A stretch of DNA of 64,000 nucleotides from NCBI GenBank assembly GCA_001890945.1, contig MLAX01000002.1:558001-622000 (forward strand), written 5' to 3'. Below the pieces are notes generated by a model that was given only the letters and a program-made list of their open reading frames with translations, ran no database searches and had not been told where the DNA came from. The stretch comes from Alphaproteobacteria bacterium AO1-B (GTDB taxonomy: Bacteria; Pseudomonadota; Alphaproteobacteria; Rhizobiales; Stappiaceae). The position numbers and the translations under genes are program-made. Positions within the stretch are counted from its first letter, which is position 1. Each line of letters starts with the position of its first letter. Positions 1 through 8,249 of the stretch are shown piece after piece.

Positions 1-869
1 ATTCAGACCGGAACGGTTCTACGAGCACCACCGACGGTGAGACGAGAGCCGTGCAACTGCCAACTGTTTCGCGGAACGAAAATGTCGTTACCGGCTCTAT
101 ACCAAACGTGTCGCGAGCGGCCCCGCGCCCGGACCGAAAGCCATATGCGCAACCGACTTTCGCGCAGGTGACCCAATCAACACCTGCCATTGTCGCAGCT
201 CCGGTTGTCCCGGTCAGTGCATTGCCGAAGAGCAAGCCTCAGGGAGTGAGCGCACCGATCGTGACTGCATCTGTCCCGCAGACCGTGGCAGGTGGTGGCT
301 CAAGTGTTCCATCTCCCAAGCGTCAACCGGACAGGATTGTCTCAACAAACCGTTCTGACGATTCCATTCAGGTTGAAACGACCCCAATCGCAGCTCCAAA
401 TTCTTCGGCAGATGCACTGGTCAAGACGGAGGCTGCACCTGAAAAACCAATCGAGGTTGCGAGCATTCAGCCGCAAGCCGATGAACCTGTTGCCAAGTTC
501 CGTTGGCCAGTTCGTGGCCGTATCATCTCTGATTTCGGCGCAAAACCGGGTGGTGGCCGCAATGAAGGCGTGAATTTGGCAGTTCCTGAGGGAACACCGG
601 TCAAAGCGGCCGGGGATGGGACGGTTATCTATGCCGGGAATGAGCTGAAAGGGTATGGCAATCTTGTGCTCGTCCGCCACGACGAAGGTTGGGTTTCCGC
701 CTATGCTCACAACAGCGTCTTGAATGTCAAACGCGGTGATACTGTGCGCCGCGGAGATCCTGTCGCGCTCGCCGGTGCCACCGGCTCCGTCAATCAGCCG
801 CAAGTGCATTTTGAATTGCGCCAAGGCAACAAGCCGGTCGATCCGCTGAAATACCTGCCACGGCGCTAA
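1..869 (+). CDS. NlpD-like M23/LytM-domain protein (5' truncated)
   Basis: The reading frame is open from base 3 to the TAA at 867-869, so the gene begins upstream of the window. The visible part is a long low-complexity Pro/Ala/Ser/Val-rich linker followed by a C-terminal LytM (peptidase M23) domain from about base 500, starting with FRWPVRGRIISDFG. The zinc-site motifs are degenerate. The usual H-x(3)-D segment reads NEGVN, and the usual HxH reads QVHFE, although the YAHN histidine is kept. By family knowledge such degenerate LytM proteins (NlpD/EnvC type) do not cut peptidoglycan but activate cell-separation amidases in the periplasm. Any LysM domain or lipobox would lie outside the window. 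The LytM call is firm; the NlpD role is inferred. Confidence 0.85.
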   Translation, partial: SDRNGSTSTTDGETRAVQLPTVSRNENVVTGSIPNVSRAAPRPDRKPYAQPTFAQVTQSTPAIVAAPVVPVSALPKSKPQGVSAPIVTASVPQTVAGGGSSVPSPKRQPDRIVSTNRSDDSIQVETTPIAAPNSSADALVKTEAAPEKPIEVASIQPQADEPVAKFRWPVRGRIISDFGAKPGGGRNEGVNLAVPEGTPVKAAGDGTVIYAGNELKGYGNLVLVRHDEGWVSAYAHNSVLNVKRGDTVRRGDPVALAGATGSVNQPQVHFELRQGNKPVDPLKYLPRR

Positions 870-1025
870 GCTGGGGCTGCCGGCAGATTAGGGCAACTTC
901 GCAATCGTTCCCAAAGCTGTCTGGAAAATGAATTGGTCGCTCCGAATTAGGCGCCCAGTTCTCGTTTTTGAGGGATGCGTGCTTGTTTCAAGATACACAA
1001 GGACCACGCACCAAGACACGCAAAC

Positions 1026-1472
1026 CTATTTGAGCCGGGCATCTTTCAATGCGTCGAGCATCAATTCCGCTTCCTTGTCCGGATCGCCGCCAGAGTCGGG
1101 GATTTCCACGTAAGACACTGTTACCGAATTGTCGGGTGAGGCCAGGATAACGGTGAAATAGATCCAGACACCTTTGTTGAGGAATTCCAGGTCCAGCTTT
1201 ATTCGTGGCAGGCTATCCCAATCGAGTTCAGCCTGTCCGCCCATGGAATACCGCAGCGTATCTTCTTTGAAGAACAGTTCGGCAGAGGTCTTCACAAGGT
1301 CGGCGATGTTGGCGTGCTGTTCGAGCCGGATGTAAGCGGCAAAATCCAGAACGTCGACGAGCTTCAAGTCTTCAATGAAACCGGTCAAGGCCTCGGCAAT
1401 TGCCGCCTGGCGCTTGCGCGATTTATCATCCGCTTCAGGTTCCATTGCGGCAGCCTCACGCAGCTTACTCAT
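1026..1472 (-). CDS. Uncharacterised protein next to flhB
   Basis: This is a 148-residue acidic soluble protein with no signal peptide or membrane segment. I do not recognise the family. It begins 24 bp after the flhB stop on the same strand, so it is probably the last gene of the motA-fliM-DUF6468-fliN-fliG-flhB transcription unit. The N-terminal half looks helical (residues about 15-75); the C-terminal half looks beta-rich (LPRIKLDLEFLNKGVWIYFTVIL). A flagellar or chaperone-like role is only suggested by position. Confidence 0.75.
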   Translation of the reverse strand: MSKLREAAAMEPEADDKSRKRQAAIAEALTGFIEDLKLVDVLDFAAYIRLEQHANIADLVKTSAELFFKEDTLRYSMGGQAELDWDSLPRIKLDLEFLNKGVWIYFTVILASPDNSVTVSYVEIPDSGGDPDKEAELMLDALKDARLK

Positions 1473-1496
1473 CCAAACCCTCCATTATTCATTGTT

Positions 1497-2573
1497 TTAT
1501 ACAGCGGTCTTGGATTTGCGTGAATAAACGAAACAGATAATTTCAGCAACAGCGCGATAGAATTCAGGCGGTATCATCCGCTCCACTTCTGTCGCGGCGT
1601 AAAGTGAGCGCGCCAGCTGCCGGTCCTCGATCACCGGGATGTCGTTGGTCTCGGCAATTTCCCTGATTTTCAAAGCAATCAGGTCCTGTCCCTTCGCCAC
1701 AACGACCGGCGCCGGGTTTTTCTCACCGTCATACCGCAAAGCGACCGCGAAGTGAGTCGGGTTCGCGACCACCAGGGTTGCCTGGGGAACCGCTGACATC
1801 ATGCGGTTGCGGGCGCGGTCGCGTGCAAGCGATCTCTGCCGCGCCTTGACGATGGGGTCGCCCTCCATCTGTTTGTGCTCGTCTTTGACTTCCTGCTTGG
1901 TCATCCGCAGGTTCTTGCGCCAGTGAGAACGCGACCAGAGGATATCGACGGTCACGAGAAGGATTGTGACAATGCAGACACCGGAGATCAGCCGCAGAGA
2001 TATCTGCAGTATCATTTCGGGGAGGGCACTTGGATCGGTGAACATGGCGTTGATCAGATCCGCTTCATGAGTGCGGAACTGAGCATAGACGATTGCGCTG
2101 ACCGTGCTGAATTTGAAAACCGCCTTGAGGAATTCGACAAAGCCCTGGGCACCAAAAATCCGCGACCAGCCCTTTTTGAGCGATAGCTTGCTGAGTTCTG
2201 GTTTGATCCGATTTGGAACGATGCTGGGTTTGTTCTGAAGGAAAGCGGATGCAAGCCCGGACGCCGACAAAATTGCGATGATCGGCGCAAGGAACAGCCC
2301 AACCTTGATGGACAGGCTGTGGGACAGCATGAGTGCGTCTGCGCTGTTACCAAGGTCCAATCCTCCCGATACGTCCAGGAGGTGCGCCATGTCTGAAACA
2401 AGCTGGCGCACCCCAGATGTTATTGCGAAACCGCCGATCAACAAGGCACCGATCAACATTGCAAGAACAGGAGCTTCCTTGGAGACTGGCGTATTGCCCT
2501 TCTCAATTGCGTCCTGGATCTTTTTCTCGGTCGGTTCCTCTGTTTTTGAGTCCTTATCCGCTTCTTCCGACAT
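1497..2573 (-). CDS. flhB: Flagellar type III export apparatus protein FlhB
   Basis: FlhB is the inner-membrane export-gate component that switches substrate specificity from rod/hook to filament proteins. The 358-residue product has the family layout: a charged N-terminus, about four membrane segments between residues 35 and 215, and a cytoplasmic C-terminal domain with the autocleavage motif NPTH at residues 271-274, preceded by basic linker segments. The length is typical. It lies downstream of fliG with a short gap in the minus-strand flagellar operon. The call is firm. Confidence 0.97.
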   Translation of the reverse strand: MSEEADKDSKTEEPTEKKIQDAIEKGNTPVSKEAPVLAMLIGALLIGGFAITSGVRQLVSDMAHLLDVSGGLDLGNSADALMLSHSLSIKVGLFLAPIIAILSASGLASAFLQNKPSIVPNRIKPELSKLSLKKGWSRIFGAQGFVEFLKAVFKFSTVSAIVYAQFRTHEADLINAMFTDPSALPEMILQISLRLISGVCIVTILLVTVDILWSRSHWRKNLRMTKQEVKDEHKQMEGDPIVKARQRSLARDRARNRMMSAVPQATLVVANPTHFAVALRYDGEKNPAPVVVAKGQDLIALKIREIAETNDIPVIEDRQLARSLYAATEVERMIPPEFYRAVAEIICFVYSRKSKTAV

Positions 2574-2628
2574 CGCCCTGCAGTCTCCTTAGAAACGCAG
2601 ACCGCCGTACGGCCGGAACAAGTGGTCC

Positions 2629-3690
2629 TCATGCAAAGTAAGCCCCTTCATCCTGTTTCGGATTAAGCTCGATTTCGCCGCGTCCCGCCATTTCCAGTGC
2701 AAGGTTGGTGATCGAGCTGCGGGCTTCCAGAACGTCTCGTTGCGCTGCCGGCTCGCCAGCTGCCAATTCATGTTCGGCAATCCTACGGGCACGGGATGTC
2801 ATGGACGAGAGGACCACTTCTCGGAATTCAGCTGATGTCCCCTTCAATGCCAGGACAATCCTGTCTGCCGGGATCTGATCGAAGATCGCCATCCGGGTAC
2901 GTGCATTGAGGTTGCTGATGTCGTCGAAGGTGAACAGGAGACCCTTCAGGAGTTCTGCCGTTTTCGGTCTGATCTCGTTGAGGTTTTCCAGCGCATCTTC
3001 CATGTGATCCCGCTCCATCTTGTTCAAGATGTCAGCCATGCGTGCATGGGAGTCCGCTTCGAGTGTTCCAGACAGGTTGAGCATGAAGTCCTCATGCATC
3101 GTTTTTTCCACGTCGCGCATGATTTCTGGGACCACCGCCTTGATCGACAACATCCGCCGTACCAGCTGATTGCGCATGTCGGCCCGGATGTGCCCGAGAA
3201 CCTTTGCGGCTGCGCTCGGCTTGATTTTAGTCAGGATCAAGGCCGCCGTTTGCGGGTGTTCTTTCAACAGGTAGTTGGCAAATACGGTTTCCGATACGGT
3301 CGTTAGCCGGTCCCAGATCGATCGGTTTGAATTGCCATGGACATCCGACATGATGTCCGCCAGCTGTTCGTCCGGCAGAACGCCTTCCAGCATCTTTTCC
3401 ACTTCATTGGCAGAGCCGAACAAGGTGGTACCGTTGGAAAACTGATCGATGAACTCTTCGGCAAGCTTGTCCAATTCCGCAGAAGCGACCGTTCCCAACT
3501 GGGCCGCGCTGACTGTGATCATTCTGATCTCTTCCTGATCAAAATGGCGCAGCAGTTTTTGGGAGCTGGTCCGTCCAAGCGATAGAAGCAGGGCGGCGAC
3601 ACGCTGCACCCCATTCAAACGCCGGATCGGTGGCGCCGGTGGCTTGGGGACGGCGGCAGGAGCCGGGGCAGCTTTGGCTTGGCTTGTCAT
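2629..3690 (-). CDS. fliG: Flagellar motor switch protein FliG
   Basis: FliG is the rotor protein of the C-ring that interacts with the MotA stator to make torque. The product matches FliG_N, FliG_M and FliG_C in order after a Pro/Ala-rich leader; the middle domain carries KEHPQTAALILTKIKPSAAAKVL, a hallmark EHPQ segment, and the C-terminal domain runs from about ENLNEIRPKTAELLKGLLFTFDDI. I chose the ATG at 3690 (353 residues), which has a GAGGA element upstream. The frame could be extended to a TTG at 3726, giving 365 residues, but that start has no better ribosome site. It lies between fliN and flhB. Confidence 0.96.
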   Translation of the reverse strand: MTSQAKAAPAPAAVPKPPAPPIRRLNGVQRVAALLLSLGRTSSQKLLRHFDQEEIRMITVSAAQLGTVASAELDKLAEEFIDQFSNGTTLFGSANEVEKMLEGVLPDEQLADIMSDVHGNSNRSIWDRLTTVSETVFANYLLKEHPQTAALILTKIKPSAAAKVLGHIRADMRNQLVRRMLSIKAVVPEIMRDVEKTMHEDFMLNLSGTLEADSHARMADILNKMERDHMEDALENLNEIRPKTAELLKGLLFTFDDISNLNARTRMAIFDQIPADRIVLALKGTSAEFREVVLSSMTSRARRIAEHELAAGEPAAQRDVLEARSSITNLALEMAGRGEIELNPKQDEGAYFA

Positions 3691-3760
3691 TCTCGCGTGT
3701 TCCTCAAAAGGAGCATGGGCAATCAAAGGGTTCGGGAAATCTGGCGTCCGGCTGGTTGGT

Positions 3761-4153
3761 TTAGATTTCCAGCGGGCTTGTCTGTGAACTGATGATCTCT
3801 GTCAGGGACACACCGAAGCGGGAATTGTCGTCTTCCACAACAACCACTTCACCGCGGGCGATAACACGGCCATTCACAACAATGTCGATCGGCTCACCAA
3901 CACGGTGGTTGAGAGGGATAACAGCGCCGCGGCCCAGCTTGAGAAGATTGGAGACCAGCATGGTTGCAGAGCCCAGAACAACCTGAATATTCACAGGAAT
4001 GCCGAGGATCGTATCGAGGTTGCGATCATCGCCCATGGTCTCGCCGGCATTTTTCTTGTCTGGTGCTTCAACCCTGGCGAAATTCGCCGCATCGGCCGTT
4101 TTGATGGTTGCACCGGTTTCTACATCAACGTTTTCAACGATCGTGTCGGACAT
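3761..4153 (-). CDS. fliN: Flagellar motor switch protein FliN
   Basis: This 130-residue protein carries a C-terminal SpoA/SURF domain (from about residue 48, DTILGIPVNIQVVLGS, through LGRGAVIPLNHRVGEPIDIVVNG and RFGVSLTEI), the C-ring surface fold of FliN. Its first 45 residues are a variable acidic leader. Its ATG overlaps the stop of the upstream DUF6468 gene by one base (TAATG), which indicates translational coupling. Together with FliM and FliG it builds the rotor switch. Confidence 0.96.
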   Translation of the reverse strand: MSDTIVENVDVETGATIKTADAANFARVEAPDKKNAGETMGDDRNLDTILGIPVNIQVVLGSATMLVSNLLKLGRGAVIPLNHRVGEPIDIVVNGRVIARGEVVVVEDDNSRFGVSLTEIISSQTSPLEI

Positions 4154-4716
4154 TAGAACGTATCCTTTTGGTTCATAGAGACTGAGCGGAAGGGGCTTCC
4201 GAGCTTGTTATCGATTTTGTGCACACGGGTTGGAGCCTTGGGACCGCTGGTTCCACGGTGAATAACCGGTCCATCTTGTGGGGAGCTTGCCACAGCCGAA
4301 ACAGGGGTTGGCTGCGCCGCAGTTTCATCATTGAACAGATCAAGGTCTTCACGGACAGGCGTAAAGCGGTTTGCCTTCTGCATGAGAGCATGAGAGCTCG
4401 AGAGTTCCTTGAGTTCTGCTTTCAGAACCGACTGCTGGCGTTTTGCCTCGCGAGTGAGGGCGTCGATCTCAGCAATCAGCTCCCGGGCATCATCCATGCG
4501 ATTGCCCAACGCATTGAGGATCTGAGCGCCTTTGACGTTGATCTCCTGGATAGAGACTTCAATCCCGTCCAGCGCGAGCGCAGTCTGGTCGAAAATGCGC
4601 TGGTAGTCTTCGTGATAGGACCCTAAGCGGCGCAGATCCTTGTGCATTTGCACCATTCGGATGGTGGTTACGACCAATGCCAGAAGCAGCACGCCGTCAA
4701 CGATTGCGGAGATCAT
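4153..4716 (-). CDS. DUF6468-type flagellar-operon membrane-anchored coiled-coil protein
   Basis: A 187-residue protein with one N-terminal membrane helix (ISAIVDGVLLLALVVTTIRMV), then about 100 residues of predicted coiled coil and a Pro/Thr/Ser-rich tail. I chose the ATG at 4716, which overlaps the last codons of fliM; the frame extends further upstream to 4815 but that would lie within fliM. The shape and position match the alphaproteobacterial DUF6468 proteins found between fliM and fliN. Its function is unknown; translational coupling on both sides says it is made with the switch complex. Confidence 0.85.
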   Translation of the reverse strand: MISAIVDGVLLLALVVTTIRMVQMHKDLRRLGSYHEDYQRIFDQTALALDGIEVSIQEINVKGAQILNALGNRMDDARELIAEIDALTREAKRQQSVLKAELKELSSSHALMQKANRFTPVREDLDLFNDETAAQPTPVSAVASSPQDGPVIHRGTSGPKAPTRVHKIDNKLGSPFRSVSMNQKDTF

Positions 4717-5656
4717 CGAAAAGATCCTTTTCTTCCTCGTGGATGAGTTCTTCAATCTGCAGGGTGTAGGATCCGTCCAGCTGTCCAAGCTGGCAGGTGA
4801 ATATCGGTTGGTCATTGCAGGCCAGCGTCACGGGCGAGCGCGCAGTTGCCTGAAGCTCAATCACTTGGCCGACCTTCAGGTTTGACAACTCGCCAAGGTG
4901 CATCTCGCGTTCTTCCAGGATCGCTTCCAGCTTGACTTCCGTCCGCTGGATTTCGTTGTGGAAGTGCTGCGTCCATTGTTTGTCGCGGCCGGACATTTCG
5001 CCGGACAACACTTGGGACAGTGCCTGGCGCAGCGGATTGAGTGTCGCGTGCGGCAGCACGACGAAGACTTCACCACCGCGGCCGATGGCCTGCTGGAGCA
5101 GGCGGCCAACGACCGCCGGATTGTTCCGTCGGCCGACAACCGCAAAATCCATGCGGCTTTCGATCCGCTCGATTTTCAAAGTTGTTTCTGCGATGGGCGC
5201 GAAAGACTCTGCAAGAGACTTCGCGGCCACTTCAAATATCGTCCGGGCAATGCGTGTTTCGATGTTTGAAAATGGCCGCTCCTCATCAATTGGAGGCTCG
5301 GTTCCGTCTGCGCCGAACAGCACATCCACGAGGGTGAAGATGAAATCCCGGTCGAAGCCGACCAGCACGCGGGCATCCCATTCCGGAGAGTAGAGAACGG
5401 CGACAAGCGCATTGGATTCAAACTCATCCAAAACATCGCCAATCCGGTTGTTCTCCACATAACTGACCGAGATGTAGGAAGGTGACGGTGATTTTTGGCG
5501 CATCACATCTGCCATCACCCGTGCCATGCGGTCGAAAACCACTGGCAGCATCGGCAGGCGGTCTACGGAGATACCCGCGGCGTCCAGCAGGCGGTCCGTG
5601 ATCATCGCCCGTTCTGAGTTGGAGGCAGATTGCGTGTCTGTTCCTGCATCGAGCAT
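4697..5656 (-). CDS. fliM: Flagellar motor switch protein FliM
   Basis: FliM is the C-ring protein that receives the chemotaxis signal. The 319-residue product has a middle domain of the CheC-like fold (around YISVSYVENNRIGDVL and FLTV-like FIFTLVDVLFG) and a C-terminal SpoA domain (from about EAILEEREMHLGELSNLKVG). The start is 3 bases after the motA stop. The N-terminus (MLDAGTDTQSASNSERAM) shows no obvious LSQxEIDALL motif, the CheY-P docking peptide of enteric FliM. The operon position and domains make the call secure despite the divergence. Confidence 0.95.
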   Translation of the reverse strand: MLDAGTDTQSASNSERAMITDRLLDAAGISVDRLPMLPVVFDRMARVMADVMRQKSPSPSYISVSYVENNRIGDVLDEFESNALVAVLYSPEWDARVLVGFDRDFIFTLVDVLFGADGTEPPIDEERPFSNIETRIARTIFEVAAKSLAESFAPIAETTLKIERIESRMDFAVVGRRNNPAVVGRLLQQAIGRGGEVFVVLPHATLNPLRQALSQVLSGEMSGRDKQWTQHFHNEIQRTEVKLEAILEEREMHLGELSNLKVGQVIELQATARSPVTLACNDQPIFTCQLGQLDGSYTLQIEELIHEEEKDLFDDLRNR

Positions 5657-5659
5657 GGT

Positions 5660-6553
5660 TTATGCGGCTCCCTGGAGATCGGCCGTGCTGGTTTCTGCGC
5701 CGCCGGCTCTCATGGTTTCGTTCTCGACTTCGTCGATGGTTGGCCGGTCATATCCGGAGATGGTCTTACGGCCATGCTCCAGCGCGATTTGCGGGTCAGC
5801 GCCATTCATGAAGGCAAGCAGGGTTTGCTTGACCACGATGTAGTTGCGCAGCCGCGTTTCCCGGACCGATTTGATCTTTGCTGCCAAGGGGCCAAACAAG
5901 GAGTAGGAGAACAGGATCCCGATGAACGTTCCCACAAGGGCGGCTCCGATCAGGCTGCCGAGTAGCTGCGGCGACTGGTCGATTGCGCCCATTGCCTTGA
6001 TCACACCCAGAACCGCGGCAATGATCCCGATCGCCGGCAGAGCATCGGCCACGCTGCTCATTGCATGATACGGCTTCATCTGATCGCGATGGATGGTCTG
6101 AATTTCCTCATCGACCAGAGCTTCGATTTCATGAGCTCGGGCATTGCCGACAATGATCAGGCGGAAGTAGTCACAGATGAACGTCGTCATGTTGGCGTCG
6201 CGCAGGACCGACGGATACTTCTGGAAAATCGGAGATGTGCTTGGGTCTTCGATATGCGGTTCGACAGCATTGCGGCCCTTCGCGCGCAACTCGCGCATCA
6301 GTCCATAAAGAAGTGCCAGCACATCCAGGTAATCACGTTTGGACGGGACCGCATTCCGCAATGCGTCGGAAACGGCCACGGTCGTCCCGAGTATGACTTT
6401 CATGGGATTTGCAACGATGAAAGCGCCAATTGCAACGCCGAGAATGATCACCAATTCCCAAGGTTGCCAGAGAACGAGGACCTTTCCGCCCATGGCGGCG
6501 AAACCGCCAATCAGGGATGCCGCGCCGATTATCAGGCCGATAATAATAGTCAC
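5660..6553 (-). CDS. motA: Flagellar motor stator protein MotA
   Basis: MotA is the inner-membrane stator subunit that, with MotB, conducts ions and pushes on FliG. The product (297 residues) has four hydrophobic segments, two at the N-terminus and two near residues 165-225, separated by a large cytoplasmic loop, and the typical segment [19 protein letters not shown] followed by [21 protein letters not shown] chose the GTG at 6553 because AGGAG lies 7 bases upstream; the open frame extends to 6652 without a better start. No motB is in the window, so it must lie elsewhere, as is common in rhizobia. Confidence 0.96.
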   Translation of the reverse strand: MTIIIGLIIGAASLIGGFAAMGGKVLVLWQPWELVIILGVAIGAFIVANPMKVILGTTVAVSDALRNAVPSKRDYLDVLALLYGLMRELRAKGRNAVEPHIEDPSTSPIFQKYPSVLRDANMTTFICDYFRLIIVGNARAHEIEALVDEEIQTIHRDQMKPYHAMSSVADALPAIGIIAAVLGVIKAMGAIDQSPQLLGSLIGAALVGTFIGILFSYSLFGPLAAKIKSVRETRLRNYIVVKQTLLAFMNGADPQIALEHGRKTISGYDRPTIDEVENETMRAGGAETSTADLQGAA

Positions 6554-6722
6554 CAAACAGCTCCTATCGGGTGAGGTTTTACTGTGCTGGTGAAAAGCTA
6601 GGGGACGAGACTTGTCCGAAGCTGACCGAACGGCCGTTTGCACCGGTGCCATCCAGTCAGCTTGGCGTAAGCTCGGGGCGCGAAAGTGTTTTCAAGACAC
6701 TTACCGCTTAAAGGGCGCGGAC

Positions 6723-7514
6723 ATGATCAATACGATTACGCAGGTACAACTGGTTCGGAACAATATGGACCGCTCCATCCAAACCGTCGCATCAGATCCT
6801 ATGGTGGAACGCCAGACCGAGTACTATCGCGAGAACATTAGCGACATAAAATCGATTGATGAGTTCCTATCGAATGACAGGATCTACCGATACGCCATGA
6901 CGGCCATGGGCCTGGAAGACATGATCTACGCAAAAGCGTTCATGCGGAAGGTTCTGGAAGAGGGCATTTCGAAAAGCGATTCATTTGCCAATCAGCTGAC
7001 GGACCAGAGGTATCAGAAGTTCGCTGAAACATTTAACTTCGCGAGTCACGGTGAGGCGACGACCGCCTTCAGACGAACCCAAGAGGGCATCGTCGACAAG
7101 TTTCACCGGCAAACACTTGAAATCCAGCAAGGCGAACAGAACAACGGGGTCCGTCTGGCTCTCTATTTCGAGAGGCAAGCATCCACGATCCAAAATGCCT
7201 ACAACATTCTTGCCGACCGTGCGCTCGCAGAAACAGTCTACACCGCGTTGGGGCTGCCAGATTCTTTTGCAATGACGGACATCGACAGGCAGGCAGCCTA
7301 TTTCGACAAGCATCTAAACTACGAGAAACTGAGCAGCGATCCAGAACATCTGGCCGAATTCCTCGATCGTTTTTCGGCACTCTATGACGTTAAGAATGGT
7401 CCCCAGGCGGTTTCATCGCCGACACTCGCTGTTTTTGGTGCCGGTCCTGGAGTTGTGCCTTTCGGTGAAGGGCTTTTGTCCAGCATCCAGAATTTTAAAC
7501 TTGGAGGCAGCTGA
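6723..7514 (+). CDS. DUF1217 flagellar-operon protein
   Basis: A 263-residue helical protein with no signal peptide, beginning MINTITQVQLVRNNMDRSIQ. The sequence fits the DUF1217 family that stands upstream of flgF in rhizobial flagellar clusters; its function is not established. The ATG at 6723 was preferred to the upstream extension to 6612, because the extra residues look like untranslated leader. It heads the plus-strand operon, divergent from motA, with 169 bp between them that must hold both promoters. Confidence 0.87.
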   Translation: MINTITQVQLVRNNMDRSIQTVASDPMVERQTEYYRENISDIKSIDEFLSNDRIYRYAMTAMGLEDMIYAKAFMRKVLEEGISKSDSFANQLTDQRYQKFAETFNFASHGEATTAFRRTQEGIVDKFHRQTLEIQQGEQNNGVRLALYFERQASTIQNAYNILADRALAETVYTALGLPDSFAMTDIDRQAAYFDKHLNYEKLSSDPEHLAEFLDRFSALYDVKNGPQAVSSPTLAVFGAGPGVVPFGEGLLSSIQNFKLGGS

Positions 7515-7517
7515 GCC

Positions 7518-8249
7518 ATGCAGTCAGCTCTATATGTCGCGTTGTCCGCCCAAGTCGCTCTTTCCAACCGGCTGGAAACAGTCTCCCGGAACGTTGCGAA
7601 TATGAACACTGCGGGCTACCGCGCTGACGAGATCAATTTCGCTGAGATGGTGTCTAAGGCAGGCCCCGATAAAGTCAGCTTTTCAAGTGGTGGCGAGAAC
7701 TACATCTCTCGTCAGAACGGTAGCCTGAACAAAACGGACAATCCTCTGGATCTCGCGATTGAAGGAGAGGCCTGGTTCGCCATTCGGGATGCAAATGGCG
7801 GACTTTCCTATACACGAGATGGCCGGCTCAACATCGCTGATGACGGAACCTTGAGGACTGTGACCGGGCAGGTGATCGTTGGTGCCGGCGGGCAACCGAT
7901 CCAGCTTAATCCGGACGGAGGAACACCGCTCATCACGCAAAACGGTGACGTCATTCAAGGCGATGAAGACATCGTTGGCCAGATTGGTCTCTTTCTGATC
8001 CCGAATGATGCCAAACTAAACCGAAGGGAGAATTCTGCAGTTGTGCCGGACCGGGCAGTCATTCCGGTGCAGGTGTTCGACCAGCATGGGATCCGTCAGG
8101 GCTATGTGGAAGGGGCGAATATTAACCCCGTCCGCGAGATGACCAAGATGATCATGATCTCCCGCGCGTTCGAAAGCGCCACCAAAATGATCGACATGGG
8201 AAGTGAAAGCCAAAAGACGGCCATTCGCGAATTGGGCAAAACATCATGA
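7518..8249 (+). CDS. flgF: Flagellar proximal rod protein FlgF
   Basis: The 243-residue product has the flagellar rod/hook N-terminal motif (SALYVALSAQVALSNRLETVSRNVANMNTAGYRA in two parts around residue 20) and the matching C-terminal helix (NPVREMTKMIMISRAFESATKMI), which together form the coiled-coil core of axial proteins. The middle carries the IEGEAWFAIRDANGGLSYTRDG beta region seen in FlgF/FlgG. It starts 3 bases after the DUF1217 stop, and its own stop overlaps the next gene by 4 bases. Confidence 0.93.
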   Translation: MQSALYVALSAQVALSNRLETVSRNVANMNTAGYRADEINFAEMVSKAGPDKVSFSSGGENYISRQNGSLNKTDNPLDLAIEGEAWFAIRDANGGLSYTRDGRLNIADDGTLRTVTGQVIVGAGGQPIQLNPDGGTPLITQNGDVIQGDEDIVGQIGLFLIPNDAKLNRRENSAVVPDRAVIPVQVFDQHGIRQGYVEGANINPVREMTKMIMISRAFESATKMIDMGSESQKTAIRELGKTS

